A stretch of DNA of 64,000 nt from Saccharina japonica (Eukaryota; Sar; Phaeophyceae; Laminariales; Laminariaceae): the NCBI GenBank assembly GCA_008828725.1, contig MEHQ01001076.1, positions 186,001-250,000 of the forward strand. Direction: 5' to 3'. Position numbers and translations under genes: made by a program. Positions 11,654 to 24,200 of this stretch are shown here, in pieces. Under the pieces are notes generated by a model. That model ran no database searches, was not told the origin of the DNA, and worked only from the letters and a program-made list of their open reading frames with translations. The stretch's first letter is position 1; each line of letters opens with the position of its first letter.

Positions 11654-12400
11654 GGCACTAACGAAAAACGGGTATACCCTGTCGGTTTTCACTCAACAAC
11701 GGGTACAGCCTGGAATCGAGTAAAAAACACGCCCAGCGAGTCACGCGATTGGCCAAAAGAAAAATGTACCTATTTTTGAGAGGTACTGTCCCGGGTACAA
11801 CTGTAAATGTCTATTGTGCTTGGCTTTCAACTGTTTTTAGTTATTTATTTTCGTTTAACCACTTGCCCACGGTGTGCCTCGCTCTCCACTGCGTCCGAGG
11901 CCGCTCTTTCGTTGTTTCATTTTCTTCGAAGCTCTTTCACAATTCACTTAAACTATATTCAAACATATTACGCACCTGGGTACGTACGTCGTCGGAGTGA
12001 TACGACCATCCACCCACGTATGATACGACTGGTGTATTTTTCTTGTACTCGTAATACGACTGCTGCAGTAGTATAGGGTGTGTTTCAGGTACACCCTGAG
12101 ACCGAGTGTAACACACATGCTTGCCGCCAGAACCCTCTGCCTGTAAACACCGCCGACCACTGACCCTGCTTTCGATCCCACCCGGCCTGAGCCCTCCAAA
12201 CATGATCTGGAAAAATCCAAGTGTATAGGTAGGCGCCGACAAGTGTGCCTGGTTGTTGCTACCCATCAGAAACGAGCACGATGTGATTTTGGCCAATCCA
12301 CCCCTTGATGAATCGTGGGATGTGGTGTTTTGACTCGATTACATGCTGTATCCGTTTTTGACTCCTACCGGTGCGGGTGTACCCGTTTTTGGTTATTGCC
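11654..12400. mobile_element. Non-autonomous DNA transposon with long inverted repeats, U1
   Basis: About 747 bp bounded by imperfect inverted repeats of 106-114 bp (11654-11759 and 12287-12400). Both arms, read inward, contain AACGGGTA, ACGG(G/A)(T)ACAGC, GAATCGAGT(C/A)AAAA and ATTGGCCAAAA. The interior has no long ORF. U2 (27945) and U4 (62905) have an uninterrupted TCTAGATAAAA...TATAACTATTCTCGG junction, i.e. empty sites. Confidence 0.8.
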
Positions 12401-12740
12401 CTCAAATTATATATAACTATTCTCGGTGCAGGCTTCCAGGTACGCGGCATAATGCGTTATTACGGTCGTGTTTTTTTATATGTCACAAGTTCGAGAGTGT
12501 CCAAAGAGAACTGGAAACACATTCCCACCCATTAAATTCACATCAGCTGCAAGCACAGGCTGGACGATACGGATATCTTCAACGGTTTTGTCGACTGTTG
12601 TTTTTTTTCTTTGCGTGATCTTCGACGCCTATGTTTATGTGGGGCACCATAGTACGAACTCTACGATATATTGCTTCGTCGCCAGCAACAAAGAAACAGG
12701 CATAGACAAGGTTTACACTGGTCATGTAATGACACACTGC

Positions 12741-12905
12741 TGAATATTCGACGGATGACACATGGCGTGCATGGTTGAGTTGCGACAGCGTTCGTTTGTA
12801 CCAGGTAAGTATTAGGTACCAGGTACTGATTATTCGATGTATGGTACATGGCGCGCATGGTTGGGTTGCGACAGCTTTCGTTTGTACCAGATAACTATTA
12901 TGTAA
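12741..12905. repeat. Two-copy ~80 bp tandem repeat, U1
   Basis: Two copies contain TATTCGA, TG(A/G)(T/C)ACATGGCG, GCATGGTTG(A/G)GTTGCGACAGC and TTCGTTTGTACCAG. It is also present at 28276-28447, 46361-46517 and 63240-63408. Confidence 0.75.
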
Positions 12906-15763
12906 ATACCTGCTACATGATACTGGGTGGTGTGCTCGAACCAAGGCATACATTATAGTGTGGTCCCTAAAAGAGGAGCTGGGCAGCACTGCCCCTGACA
13001 CATCATCCAGCGTCTCTCTGATACGCCCCCAGCTCGAAACGTCTCTTGTTCACACACATAGTTCGAGTGTTTGCCCACAGTGTTCGATATTGTTGGAGTT
13101 GTCATTCGTTTGGCGATTTGCATATATTTCATTTGGAGCTACTTCAACTGTTCAGGATCCTCCATGTTTGGCTGGGCGGCAAAATGTTGTACGGAGCAGG
13201 TGGAAAAATGATATTTTAAAATGCATGCCTCTCTTAGAGCGGGACAACTTCTTCGGACAAATAATAATATCCACTCCGTCGCTTTGGAGGCATGAACCGT
13301 TTGCGATTGAATGAAAATCCCTAACTCGACAATCAAACCAATCGCGTAGGGAACATCTTCGATATCAGGAGAACAGTTGGCTGATCTTTGTCGGGACGAC
13401 GCACACACTGCGGTTACAGTCACGTTGTATGAATGGCAGACAACCCGTCGTGTGGCCACATCCCCTGATATTCGAGAAGACGCACACGGGTATGTGCCCT
13501 CTGCGGGTTGTTGAACTGACCGATTGTCCGTCTTATGTAAACGTTTCCTTATACTTTCGAAGGCAAGTTACATTACCGGCGATGCTACAAACGCCTTGTA
13601 AGGCGCGCAATTAACCGGCGTATCGTACGAGTAAACACAAGCGTCGCATGTTGTATTTATCCGATATCCAAAATAGACACCCAGTTGCTTGTGAATACAG
13701 AACAAGAACCATATATGGACCTGGACGTGCAGACAACACCACATGAAGAGAATGACGTCCGCCATTCATATGCCAGCGTAGTTCACCCGACACCAGGCGC
13801 CATGCTTCGGCTAAATCAACCATGTGGGAATGGTGAATGCCTACTCGGCACCAACCACACCGGTCAACCTTAATGTGTGCACGTTCCCCCCGAGGTATGT
13901 AGTTGCCAAACATATTGATCGGTAGATGAGCTCGGCAAGTCGGTAGAATCAGTGAATATGTCGGCCCCAAAAACGGACATTCGCGCTAAGCTATTCCCGC
14001 CATGTACAAACATGACTTTCCATATAGTTGCCACCTTTTAGGAATTTGAATGTTGTGTCTGATATTCAACGATGTTTTAACGCGGGATTACCCAGACTAC
14101 GGTAACTTTGGCCGGTTTCAATTTACGTCTGATTACCAGGCACACCTCATCAAACCAACCACAGGCATAACGGCTCTCGACAGAATATGCGTCCGAACCA
14201 CCTATAAGGTATACGTCTTGCTCCTCCAAACATATCACCCAATAGGGGAAAGCAATGAGCAAATGCCATAAGGCTGGCTTTACACTTTAATGACGGGTCA
14301 ACAATATTATCATGTTTAATTTCGAACATTTCGTAAGCTCAAAGGTTTTGTTTTTTGTTCACCCCTGACACTAGCACCAAATGAATACGCCAAAACGGCC
14401 ACGCGTGATTTTTGTTTGGTGACGTGCTAGCGAATCGTTTCGGTTGTGCTCTGCCTAATGTAGATCATAGCCCGATATAACCATTTGTACGCCGTAATAC
14501 CACAATTCCACCATGAGACAAGCTCAGGATGGGGTACAGGTGTGTTCTTTGCGCGGATCAACATGATAAACTGTGGCATTTGCGGCATGATTTATGATGC
14601 GTACTGGTGGATAATATTTGTGTGCGATTCCAGTTTATGACATACTGTAGGAACGCTACGGTTTTCGCCGCCACACTTTGTTTTGGTATATGATGTCAAG
14701 TTGATAATTGCGTTGTTCGAGTTCATATGACTTCATTATCGAAAGGTATTTCATCTTTTTCTACCTACTAATTGCCTACAGCTATTATCGGAGAATCAAC
14801 AACGATGCATTGCACTGCACGAACGTCGCGGCCTTGACACAGAAACGTGAAGGGTTTATGTGTAGATATTACTGTTTGTCTGTCGCTCAGTTTGCCTGCC
14901 TGCGTGTCTGTCCTTCTTTCGGCGTCTGTCTTTCCGTCTGTATTGCGGGCGTTCTTACTGTTCATGGTGGTCTTATTCGTAACTGTAAGAAAACTTGCCC
15001 AGGACAAATCGATATGTTATTGTGGGCAATACAGACCATTGACAAGGCTGGGCCACACTTGCGCCATGTTGGGGCTCTCGGTTCGTTGCAGCCAGTGTAA
15101 AGTCATCAGCGGCAGCAATAGGTCGGTGTGTATGACGTCAATGTCTGCAAGTATTTGTCCGTTTTCACTTATATTCCAATTCAGTACTCTTAATGCGTTT
15201 TTTGGGCGGGGAGGGGCAGTGAGTGACGCCTTTATGATAGCGTGTTAATATTGGTATAGTTATGCTCTGTTAGAAAAACACATGGCGGGATAAATACATG
15301 TTTTCTGGAAGTTTCACGCAGAGTCGTCGAATATATCAATATATCGCCGCGCATTGCGTTTGGCTGATACTTAACCGACATGGATTACTATCGTATTTCG
15401 TTCAGTGACTGCATATCAACTGCCACGTTGATTCCGCGAACGACTGTAGACGGTGCTGTTAATGCGTATATAGCTCTTGCTGGAACATGGACCGATGGTC
15501 GTTTGAGTACTGCGTTATATGCTTGAAACATGTCCATGGTGCCATGACTACCGTGCCGTTAGTTCGACCATAAAAGGCACAAGCCTGCAAACGTCAAGCG
15601 CACAATAGAAAAGGATACGGGGTTGTGTAGTAGAGACAAAGTGGTGCTCTTTAGACAACTGTCAATCTTTCGGGTGTGAGTTGTAAATAAAAAATAAATA
15701 AATGTTTCAACTGACTGCGACACACTGTCGTCTGTTTAGTGCACAAAACATACATACATGCAG

Positions 15764-15984
15764 CATACATACATACATACATACATACATACATACATAC
15801 ATACATACATACATACATACATACATACATACATACATACATACATACATACATACATACATACATACATACATACATACATACATACATACATACATAC
15901 ATACATACATACATACATACGTACATACATACATACATACGTACGTACATACATACATACATACATACATACATACATACATAC
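15764..15984. repeat. (CATA)n microsatellite, U2
   Basis: About 221 bp of CATA repeats, with a few CGTA variants from 15920 onward. It is flanked by TTTAGTGCACAAAACATAC and by CCATCACTAAACCTG, which are conserved in U4. Long frames through it (Tyr-Ile-His-Thr or Met-Tyr-Val-Cys repeats) are artefacts. Confidence 0.98.
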
Positions 15985-18339
15985 GTACGCCATCACTAAA
16001 CCTGAAATTACAAAAATGTACGATATCAATGACGTTGCCGCACAACGCACAGACCACATGCGATCAGCCGCCTGACGACTTACACACCCAGGAATGCTCT
16101 GCGCGCTAGGCACATCAGTGGCAAACAGTGCCAGCAGGTGGCAAAGGGGGACGTTTCTGCTTCGGTTTGAGTGATTCCGTCGCGTGGCGGAAGCATAAGT
16201 GCCCACGCTGTACCGTGTTACCACAAACGGTCGAGGCCTCAATCTCAAGACTTCCTATATATGCCTAAAACTGTGTCAAACCAACTGCATCATTACGTTC
16301 GAAACTATTTTTTAGTATGGTTGAAGTACCGGCGTACATTACACGTTACCCGAATCAATGACAATATTTCATCAAACTTCCCCCGTGCGGGTTACTGGCT
16401 TATTTATTCACTGTTTTTTCGTTTGGGCCTAAACTCAAAATAGGTTAAGTAATCCAAAGTTGAATAGGGTAGGCAAAGGCATGTGCAGAGGCAGCCGCAC
16501 CTGCCGTCCTGACTCGCGGTGGGCGGGATACCACTTTTTATCGTGTACCTGACACGTACCTCCTGGAGTAGTGAACGAATTTGGATGTTCTTGCAAATAA
16601 ATTTAAATACGGACAGGAATAAACACTGTATAATGCTAAAACATCATCGGCCTCCCGTCTACTTGCTGTCCCTACAGGCGCAGAAAATGACTCCGCACGA
16701 AATATATTTCCCCCTCGTTAGACAAAAATCATGATGGATCACGAGTGACGCGGGTTTGGACAAACATCAGGACTGTTGTCGCAAATCTCTGCTCGAAATA
16801 TCACGTGCATGCGCTGTTTCGACCATAGTCGAACAAACTGAAAAAACACAATCGCGGTGAGATATTGACGACGCTCCTATACACTGTGGTTTGGTTCAAT
16901 GCGGAATCCTAGCCAGACCGTTTAAGTGTTCCAAGCACTGCCACGGGGACGTCTAAATTCCGTGGCTATATGCGGGTAGGGGGTAAACACATGTGTGTTC
17001 CAAAGCTGACGTGCACGCAGATCAATAATGTGCATCTATATATTTTTCGTAATGGACTCACCCGACGAACCTGTTATCAATTGCCTCATGGAGTCACAAA
17101 ACTATGTGTCATATCAACCATGCATACATACACGTTCTGCTCAGTTTATTTGTACACTTGGTGGCTATTGGAATCAATTGGTGGCAAGCAAGAGATTGTG
17201 AGCCTTTAGCCAACTGACACACCATCGTTGACCAAAATTACCCGCCAAACGTTCCATACGCAAAGTGCAATACCCTGAAATGTGTGGGCAGGCAGTATGG
17301 TTGCTGGCTATTGTATATAATGTGCCTACAACCTCAACACTTAATGTATTCGCATATAATATCGCAGCTGTCGTCAAAAGGGTATTCATCATGATGGAAA
17401 TTTGAATATGACCTGAGTCTCGTACCTGTCAGCAGGCTAAACATGTTATCGAACTAATACTGACGGTGTCAAGGATACACCCATAGCGCTCTGGCTTTGT
17501 AATATACCCGTACGAATGGAGGACGTCGAGGGGTGGCACATCCTTCCCAAAGCTTCCTTGCCAGATGCACGCAAAAAAAAAAAGGTACAATATCCCTTTA
17601 ACAGTACCAAACCACTGGCGTCGTTACCTCGATATGATTTCTTGTTATGGCCATGATAACGTCTTACGTCCTACCAGTATCTAGCTAACCTTCACCCGTG
17701 CGAGTTACTGGCGTTGTCGGTTTCCAGTTTTTCTTCTCCGCTGAACTCCAACGAAGTTTCAGGGGTGGGCAGTCGATTCGAATATGTATCCGCCTGCGAA
17801 ATGGCAGCCGCAACTGTCGGGCTGTCTTGCGGTCGGCGGGGTACCACCATATCGTGTATTTGACACGTTAATACGTGGTTGGGTATGCTGACGCACTTTC
17901 AGGTGATTGTCACCAACAGACAAGATTAACCTGGTTAAACACTTTATGTAGCTGAGAACGCATCGGCCTCCCATCTACTTAATGTCTCTGCAGGTGCAGA
18001 AAGAGACTTCGCACGACATATATTATTGCTTCGTAAGAAACTGTCTGTAAATGATTTCGAGTGACGCAGATTAGAACAAATACTATTATCTGCTCTCGAA
18101 TTTCGTTGCTTGAAATATGACATGAGCTGTTATGACAATGGCGAAACAAACTTCAAAACCAATATATATGTATGATATTGACGAATCTCCAGCATAATGT
18201 GGCTTTGTTTATGTTGACCTCTCGCCTCACCTTTCGAGTGTTTCAAGCACTGCCAAGGGGACGTCTACATTATGTCGCTAGACAGGTGTCATTTTAGATG
18301 TGTCGTTCGGGGCTTATGTGCACGCAGGTTAATACTGCT

Positions 18340-18655
18340 GGTCATCGGCCCGGTGATCTATCAGGTAACCACGAAGCCTGTTAAGTTTGAGGTCGAGGGT
18401 TCGAGTCTCCGTATGCTTATTTGTATTATCAAATGACACCAAAACTATTAGGAGCCCCTATTCTAGTGTGAGTAGACACAATTCGACTGCAGGCGACGAG
18501 GGAGGAAAGTGCTGAAATTTCATCGCGATAAGAATGCAACGCACGCACCGTAGTGGAGAGGGAGGGAAAGGGCCTACTTAGTGATCCCGGATGTGAGTCA
18601 CTTTTAACGAGAGAGGGAGAACAGCACGGCGAAGACAAATAATGCAATGAACAAC
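18340..18655 (+). mobile_element. tRNA-derived SINE, U2, plus strand
   Basis: Same family as at 2341. Box A-like GTGATCTATCAGG, box B GAGGGTTCGAGTCTCC, conserved body, ending GCGAAGACAAATAATG. It lies only in the B half of the internal duplication. Confidence 0.72.
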
Positions 18656-18660
18656 AATAA

Positions 18661-18770
18661 TTATATATATTATGGAGTGCTAGCGTTAATTATATTATGG
18701 AGCCTCCAACACATATATATTATGGAGTCCTAGCGTTTATTATATTATGGAGCCTCCATCTCATGTGCCA
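18661..18770. repeat. Duplicated AT-rich repeat (TATTATGGAG) next to SINE, U2
   Basis: Two copies of a roughly 55 bp unit, each with ATATTATGGAGT(G/C)CTAGCGTT and ATTATATTATGGAGCCTCCA. U1 (about 2656-2705) has one copy; U3 (35675-35770) and U4 (53745-53840) have two. Confidence 0.75.
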
Positions 18771-20840
18771 TGTCAACCATGCAAACATGCATGTTCGGCT
18801 CGGTTTCCTCGCGCACCGAGTGAGGTTCGAAACTAATTGATGGTAGGCCAGAGATGGTGTGTCTTTTCCCAGCTAGCACACAAAGGTTGACCAAACTTAC
18901 ACATAACACGTTGCATAGACAAAGTGGTGTACCTCCAAGTGTGTGTGCAGGCAGCGTGGTTGCTGTCAGTGGTATAGAATAATGATACACCCTCAACACC
19001 TAATGTATATGAATTGAAAAATAGCGGCTGGTGTCGCGGGGTATTCGTCCGGCCTCTATGTATGATATGACCTAGGTGTCTCGTTCCTGTCAGCAGGCTA
19101 AACTTGTCAAACAAAAGAAGGTACGACCGATCTCAAGGATAAACCCATACCAAACTGGCACTGTGATGTGGTGGTACGGATGGAGTATGTTGAGGAGTAG
19201 CACACACTCGTGCAATGCGTTTGAAAGCCTCGGATATTGTGGAAGTGCACATGTATATAATTATAATCCAGTGTGTTGTGGAACCGAATTCGCGCGTGTA
19301 CGTGCACCAGTTACTCAGTGTTCCTTGATACTGATGACATGCGCAGAAAACAAGACCAAAATAAACTTGCAATGCTATGTGTGACACACGCATACCCCTC
19401 CCACTGTTAATATAGAAGTAATTAAAGGCCAGATCTAATGAAGATGTGTAATATAGGGGCTTGGATCTGTTAACGGTGGAACAAATTAAGATATGCATAT
19501 CTGGAGTTTATCATAATAGCGCTTGGTTAATAGACACAATTTAAACTACAAATGCCTAAACTAGCTACAACCCTTGTAGTTAATGCAACCTAATCAAAGT
19601 TGTTTTAAGGCTCGTCGTGATTGTTTCATACCCCGTGTATATCAACCATTGTCTCGCTAATGTGATTATCTGCTCCTCTCGAGCGACAATTCGAAACAAC
19701 TGCATTGTGGCCGACTGCTGAACTCTCTACACAATTGCCTTCGTTTTGCACAGCCGCCTTTCTACGAGACGCCACAATCGCTGTTGCATGTAGCCAACGG
19801 AATGCGGGTGGGTCAAGCCGATAAATACATTTTTTTATGTTCTTTCATCCCTTTTACCTGACACAACAACGCCTGCTCGATGACATATCAGAGAGCATAG
19901 GCCCCCATGCCACTTTGGACCATTCTACAACATCTCATCCTGCACAAGAACGCACTACCGGTGAGCTCGATCGTCGCCATAAATATAATTCAATGTGATG
20001 TACCATGCCAAGTAATCGAGTGCGTGAGCCCTCGTTAAGAGCTCCATGCTCAACTCCGAGCATCCAAGGCCTGAGCATACAATCCCTGAGCATACATGTA
20101 ACTAGACCGGAATATATCACGCGGTACCGTCGAAACCAAAAGCAAGCAGACGACAAAAGTGGTACATACAGCTGATTAATGCAGGATATACCAACCAGTT
20201 GCTAGCGAATCCAACACACGGCGTATATTGCGTAGCCAAGTGCGTCCCTCGCTATGAAATATGGGCAGTGGATTCGCGACACACAAACGGTCAAGGTTTA
20301 AACCAAGATTGCAGGCGCCACACCGGACCTTGATGGCGTATACACAGATGATTCCGAAACCTGGTAATTATTAACTCCAACGTGCGCAAGGTATCGTTGC
20401 TTTCTAGGCGCTTGTGATATAGCCCCCTCCGGCGAGACTATTTGACTTCTGATTGTTTGACCATGTTAAAACCTCTCCGGGCGTGAACATTACACCGATC
20501 GTTTATAAATCATTACACTCCAGTGTAAAACGCGTTCTCTGGGATACCACACCTCCCCCACTTTTGTCGTTCCCAAGCAAACTCGTTTTGTGATGCATGA
20601 CCAACACACTGAGAGATACGCATAAACCGTGCTACATACAATATACCTTCCGCGCTCATGCTTTGCATGACCCAACTCTAGGATGTTGCGTGTTCGACTA
20701 CTATAGTCGACGATGATACTACCCGCCGTAGCCATACAGACGAACCACCAGAAGCCACATTTAATCTATCACTCGCGATAGAAACCCGGTTATATATGTT
20801 CAGATATTATCGGCGCTCAGAGCTGACGCTTGGGCTAAAG

Positions 20841-20944
20841 TTCCACCATTCGAGCCAAACGTATTGTCTGCTGTGAAGTGGTTCGTCTAAGGTTCCACCA
20901 TTCGAGCCCAATGTATTGTCTACTGTAAAGTGGCTCGGCTAAGG
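20841..20944. promoter_or_regulatory. 52 bp tandem repeat upstream of gene copy 2
   Basis: Two copies of a unit starting TTCCACCATTCGAGCC and ending (A/G)GTGG(T/C)TCG, followed by a partial third (TTCACCCGATATG). It sits about 275 bp upstream of the ATG. U3 (37902-38006) and U4 (55998-56101) have the same two copies; U1 has one (from 4839). A promoter role is inferred from position only. Confidence 0.5.
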
Positions 20945-21121
20945 TTCACCCGATATGTCCCAATGACGCCTACCCGAACCATGCAGTGTCTACAACGACA
21001 CACGTCGCAACTGCGGCCCTTTCACAACCCGTCGCAGCCAGCAATATTTTCAAACATATTCGTATGCGTGGCTGACATAGCTTGTGGAATATATGCATCG
21101 ACAATGTATCGTGTGCTGTTC

Positions 21122-21172
21122 ATGTGGATGTTCTCCCTCCTTGTTCTCTTTTTTTTCCCCATCAAATTACAG
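21122..21172 (+). promoter_or_regulatory. Pyrimidine tract ending TTACAG before ATG, possible 5' UTR acceptor
   Basis: A C- and T-rich stretch (TTCTCCCTCC then TTGTTCTCTT) ends in ATTACAG 46 nt before the ATG. The same feature is present in U1 (to 5126), U3 (to 38236) and U4 (to 56330). It resembles a splice acceptor for a leader intron; alternatively it is an initiator-type element. Confidence 0.35.
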
Positions 21173-21217
21173 CATTCTACATTTGTACTGCTTTCAAACA
21201 TTTACGGCGCATACAAG

Positions 21218-24200
21218 ATGGTTCGATTTGTTGCTTTGATCACGGCTTTGGTGACTCTCGGTGTCGCGGCTGGCGCCCCTGTCCCGTCTACCAAGGGTGA
21301 GTGCACGCATTCCTTCCTGTATACCATAATCGAAGAGGGAAGGAGGATGTACTCATGTCGTGATAGACCCTCGCATCAATGCCGGGACGAAGCACGTTGG
21401 ATTTTCATCAACCAGGCAGACATTGCTTGCACCAACCACGAAGCGCCTTGAGGTATTGGGCGAGGGCGGGGGGTCTGGGGGCCGCATTAGATTAATGATG
21501 AAGCCGAGATACGTATATCGTGCCTATGGTCTGAGAAGATGACCCCTGCCACCTCACGCGAAACCGTTGGTTTCCTTGTCTTTTTTGTCGTGTATATGCA
21601 CCTCCGATGCCAGTTAGCTATTGGCCAAGTCTAGGTGAATCTTCTTTGCGAATAGTATTACGGACGAGCAGCAATCGTAGTATCAAATTGCAATTGCATC
21701 AGTCCACAGTTCGAGAGCAGAACTCAGAGTCTGTCGGACTAACGTGGAACGAAAGTTGTCGCATCAGCTGTAAGCGCCGGCAATGCCAAAGGACCTCGCC
21801 CGTGACGTGTTGCGACTATTATGTAAACGACTGTTCTTCCCACGCAAGGTTGACCAGCTGTGCTTAAATCCACCTACATGATCGAACCAGCACTGCATTG
21901 TGGTATTCTCGTCGCGATAGTGCTAGCCACGAGGGTAGCCATCGGTCTCATACACTTGCTACATCCCTGTATTCCTGCGGTCGCACCCTCTACGTTTCGC
22001 CAGCCGAAGTTGATGCCGACCAGGGCCTTCACGGGAGGCGGACTAGTTCGTACTACAAGGTATGGAACATCAAGAGTTCGTAGTATTGGTGCAGTATGCA
22101 TATGTATACAGCAACCTACTCAATATAATTTTGAACAGCGAAAATGACAACGGAAAGAGAAGTACGCTAAAACCAATTTGTTCGACCTAAATCAAACACT
22201 CCTAATAATAGGTACAAAACCTCCCGCCGTTAAGGTGGCACACCTGATTATTGTTTTGCCATCCCCCTGGTAATCTTAATAATCGCAATGTCGTATGTGA
22301 TCTTATGTTCCCCTGATCCTGGCTATACTTATATAGAGAGTATGCATTTGGATTATCTCCTATTCCCGTATCAACAGAGAGGGCGTGGTTTTCCGTATCG
22401 AGGACCCCTGCCATTAATGTAAATTGAGAGCAAGACAGGATTATTGGGCTCTGTGAGCAGTAGGTGGATGCTGGACAAACTACTACCCAAGATGTGGTTT
22501 CGACGCGTGCTACGGTAGAGGTAGCACTTTATGGCCGAATCGTTTTCTGAACGATCGGGCTCCTTAACACAAATTCGTCAGACTTTCATTTTTGTGCCGA
22601 ACAATGTTTCAGAGTACACTTTGGTCATGAGACTTCGCATTCGGCAGCACATTCATTTTCCTCCAGTAACATTGTTTCGGTGAGGTATGACGCTCCTTAA
22701 CTGAGGAGCTCAGAAAAAACATGGTGCACCTCTATCGTAGCATGCGTCTTTCGTCGACACCGAGGGCCGTGTAATAACGCCGTGAAGGAAATGATGGATT
22801 GCGAAGCAAGCCACGACAGCGGTCAATCTGTGCATACTCAAGGAACACCCTCTATATCGTACGCGAGAGAAGTTGCACCAATACATCGTTTGTCGTCGCC
22901 AATCGTAGGTGGTCGAAATCGACATACGGTTAAAACTACACTAGCTATATTATTTCAGGACGGCGAGTAGAAGAGTCTTGCTGCAGAAAATAGAGACACC
23001 AAGGCCAGAGGCGGAATGCGTAGGTGAAACAATAAAATATTTTGATGACACCGCCAGGTCACGCGTTTAACATGAAAAGTGTACGGTCGGGCTGCTCGGG
23101 GCCTTCTTGCCGATACGGTCTGAACTGTACAAGTACAAACTGTTTGATTCTAGTTCCCGCCACATCTTCCTCGGAACGGTTGCCGAATGCATCTTCTGTT
23201 TTCTGACTTTTCTACTTAAGGATGATCTGAAACGCAGAGAAATACTGCTACATGAAATGTGCCCATATACAAAACGCCTGACCCCATAATCAGTACCTGG
23301 TGTAGTACTGTGTATGTATAATCTCCTTGAAGGGGGGATTTTCTCTGACTAAAATGTAATGCATCCAGATGTATGTGCTGTGCTGTACAGTGTCGCGTGG
23401 AAAAGGCATTGCGTGGTACTTTACTACTGCGCTCTCGATCGGCCTGGATGTCTGTGATTGTTCAATGTGTATGAGGAGGTTATAACCCACACGACCGACA
23501 CTCTATTCAAACTTGCGTAGATCGTGGACTCGGTCTCCAACAACATGCTTTATATTTATGTTTTCAACCACCACAGAAGGTCTACTGCGATTCCTACGAC
23601 TGTCCTTACGGCTACGATCTCGTCGATGATGCCGACGATGTCAAATGCAAGAACTACAAGTGCACCAAAGACCAGTGCTGCGAGAAAGGTGAGACATGTC
23701 CCGAATATAACCGAGACAAGACTGGTGCTGAACGATTGCCACGTGAACGTCGAAAACCAGTACAATATTTCGTTAGTTTCACGATGCGGTATACTTATCA
23801 AAGAGGATCAAGCGAGTTCTATTCAACCGCTCCGATTATCGCTGTAACGAAACACTCGTAGTACCATCTGAATTTAAATGTGCCACTGCAACTAACCTTG
23901 TCATCGTCATTGTTGTGTCGACCACAGACTATGTCTACTGCGACTCCTACGACTGCCCCCACGGCTACGATCACGTCGATGACGCCGACGACGTCAAATG
24001 CAAGGACTACAGGTGCACTAAAGACAAGTGTTGTGACAAGGGTGAGACATGTCTCGAATATGCCACACACACGAGTGTTGTACTGTAACAATGTTGCATA
24101 CATATTGGTAAACATTGCATTATTCCCTTAACCGGCCTCAGCGGTATGTCCACGCAGTATGTCCAAAAAGTAGGATCATATACAATAGTTTAATCCTGGC

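Larger units (their letters stand above)
1..14465. repeat. Tandem unit U1 (left part cut by window)
   Basis: This is the most diverged and shortest of four head-to-tail units. It can be anchored to U2 by the block ACCATGAGACA at 48 (U2 14513, U4 49042). It has no (CATA)n expansion (a bare CATACATATG at about 1305), a single copy of the 1.3 kb segment that is doubled in U2-U4, and one 52 bp promoter repeat. It also lacks about 0.9 kb near 12990. From 9030 to 14465 I see no convincing gene, only repeats and transposon remnants listed separately. Stretches 1-2330 and 2720-4830 hold unit sequence with no supported gene. Confidence 0.8.
16263..19240. repeat. Internal tandem duplication A/B within U2
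   Basis: Segment A (16263 to about 17600) and segment B (about 17601-19240) are diverged copies. Both pass through ACTGT(G/A)(T/C)CAAACC, the GTGCGRGTTACTGGC block, GGCAGCCGCA, CAAGCACTGCCA, CATATCAACCATGC-type sequence and CGGATGGAG-type sequence in the same order. B is longer by about 0.3 kb because it contains the SINE. Confidence 0.75.

Noticed and set aside
14708..15248. Near-identical 130-133 codon frames in U2 and U4 (CLSVAQFACLRVCPSF...)
   Set aside because: They derive from a TGTCTGTC-like low-complexity stretch, and the frames are not maintained in U1 or U3. U2/U4 identity reflects recent duplication.
21607..21867. Cysteine-rich frame ESCRISCKRRQCQ...VTCCDYY as a long exon
   Set aside because: The conserved GTAAGC donor falls inside it, the 3' part ends at different stops in each copy, and no donor of the required phase is shared by all four; only the first 60 nt are kept as tentative E2.
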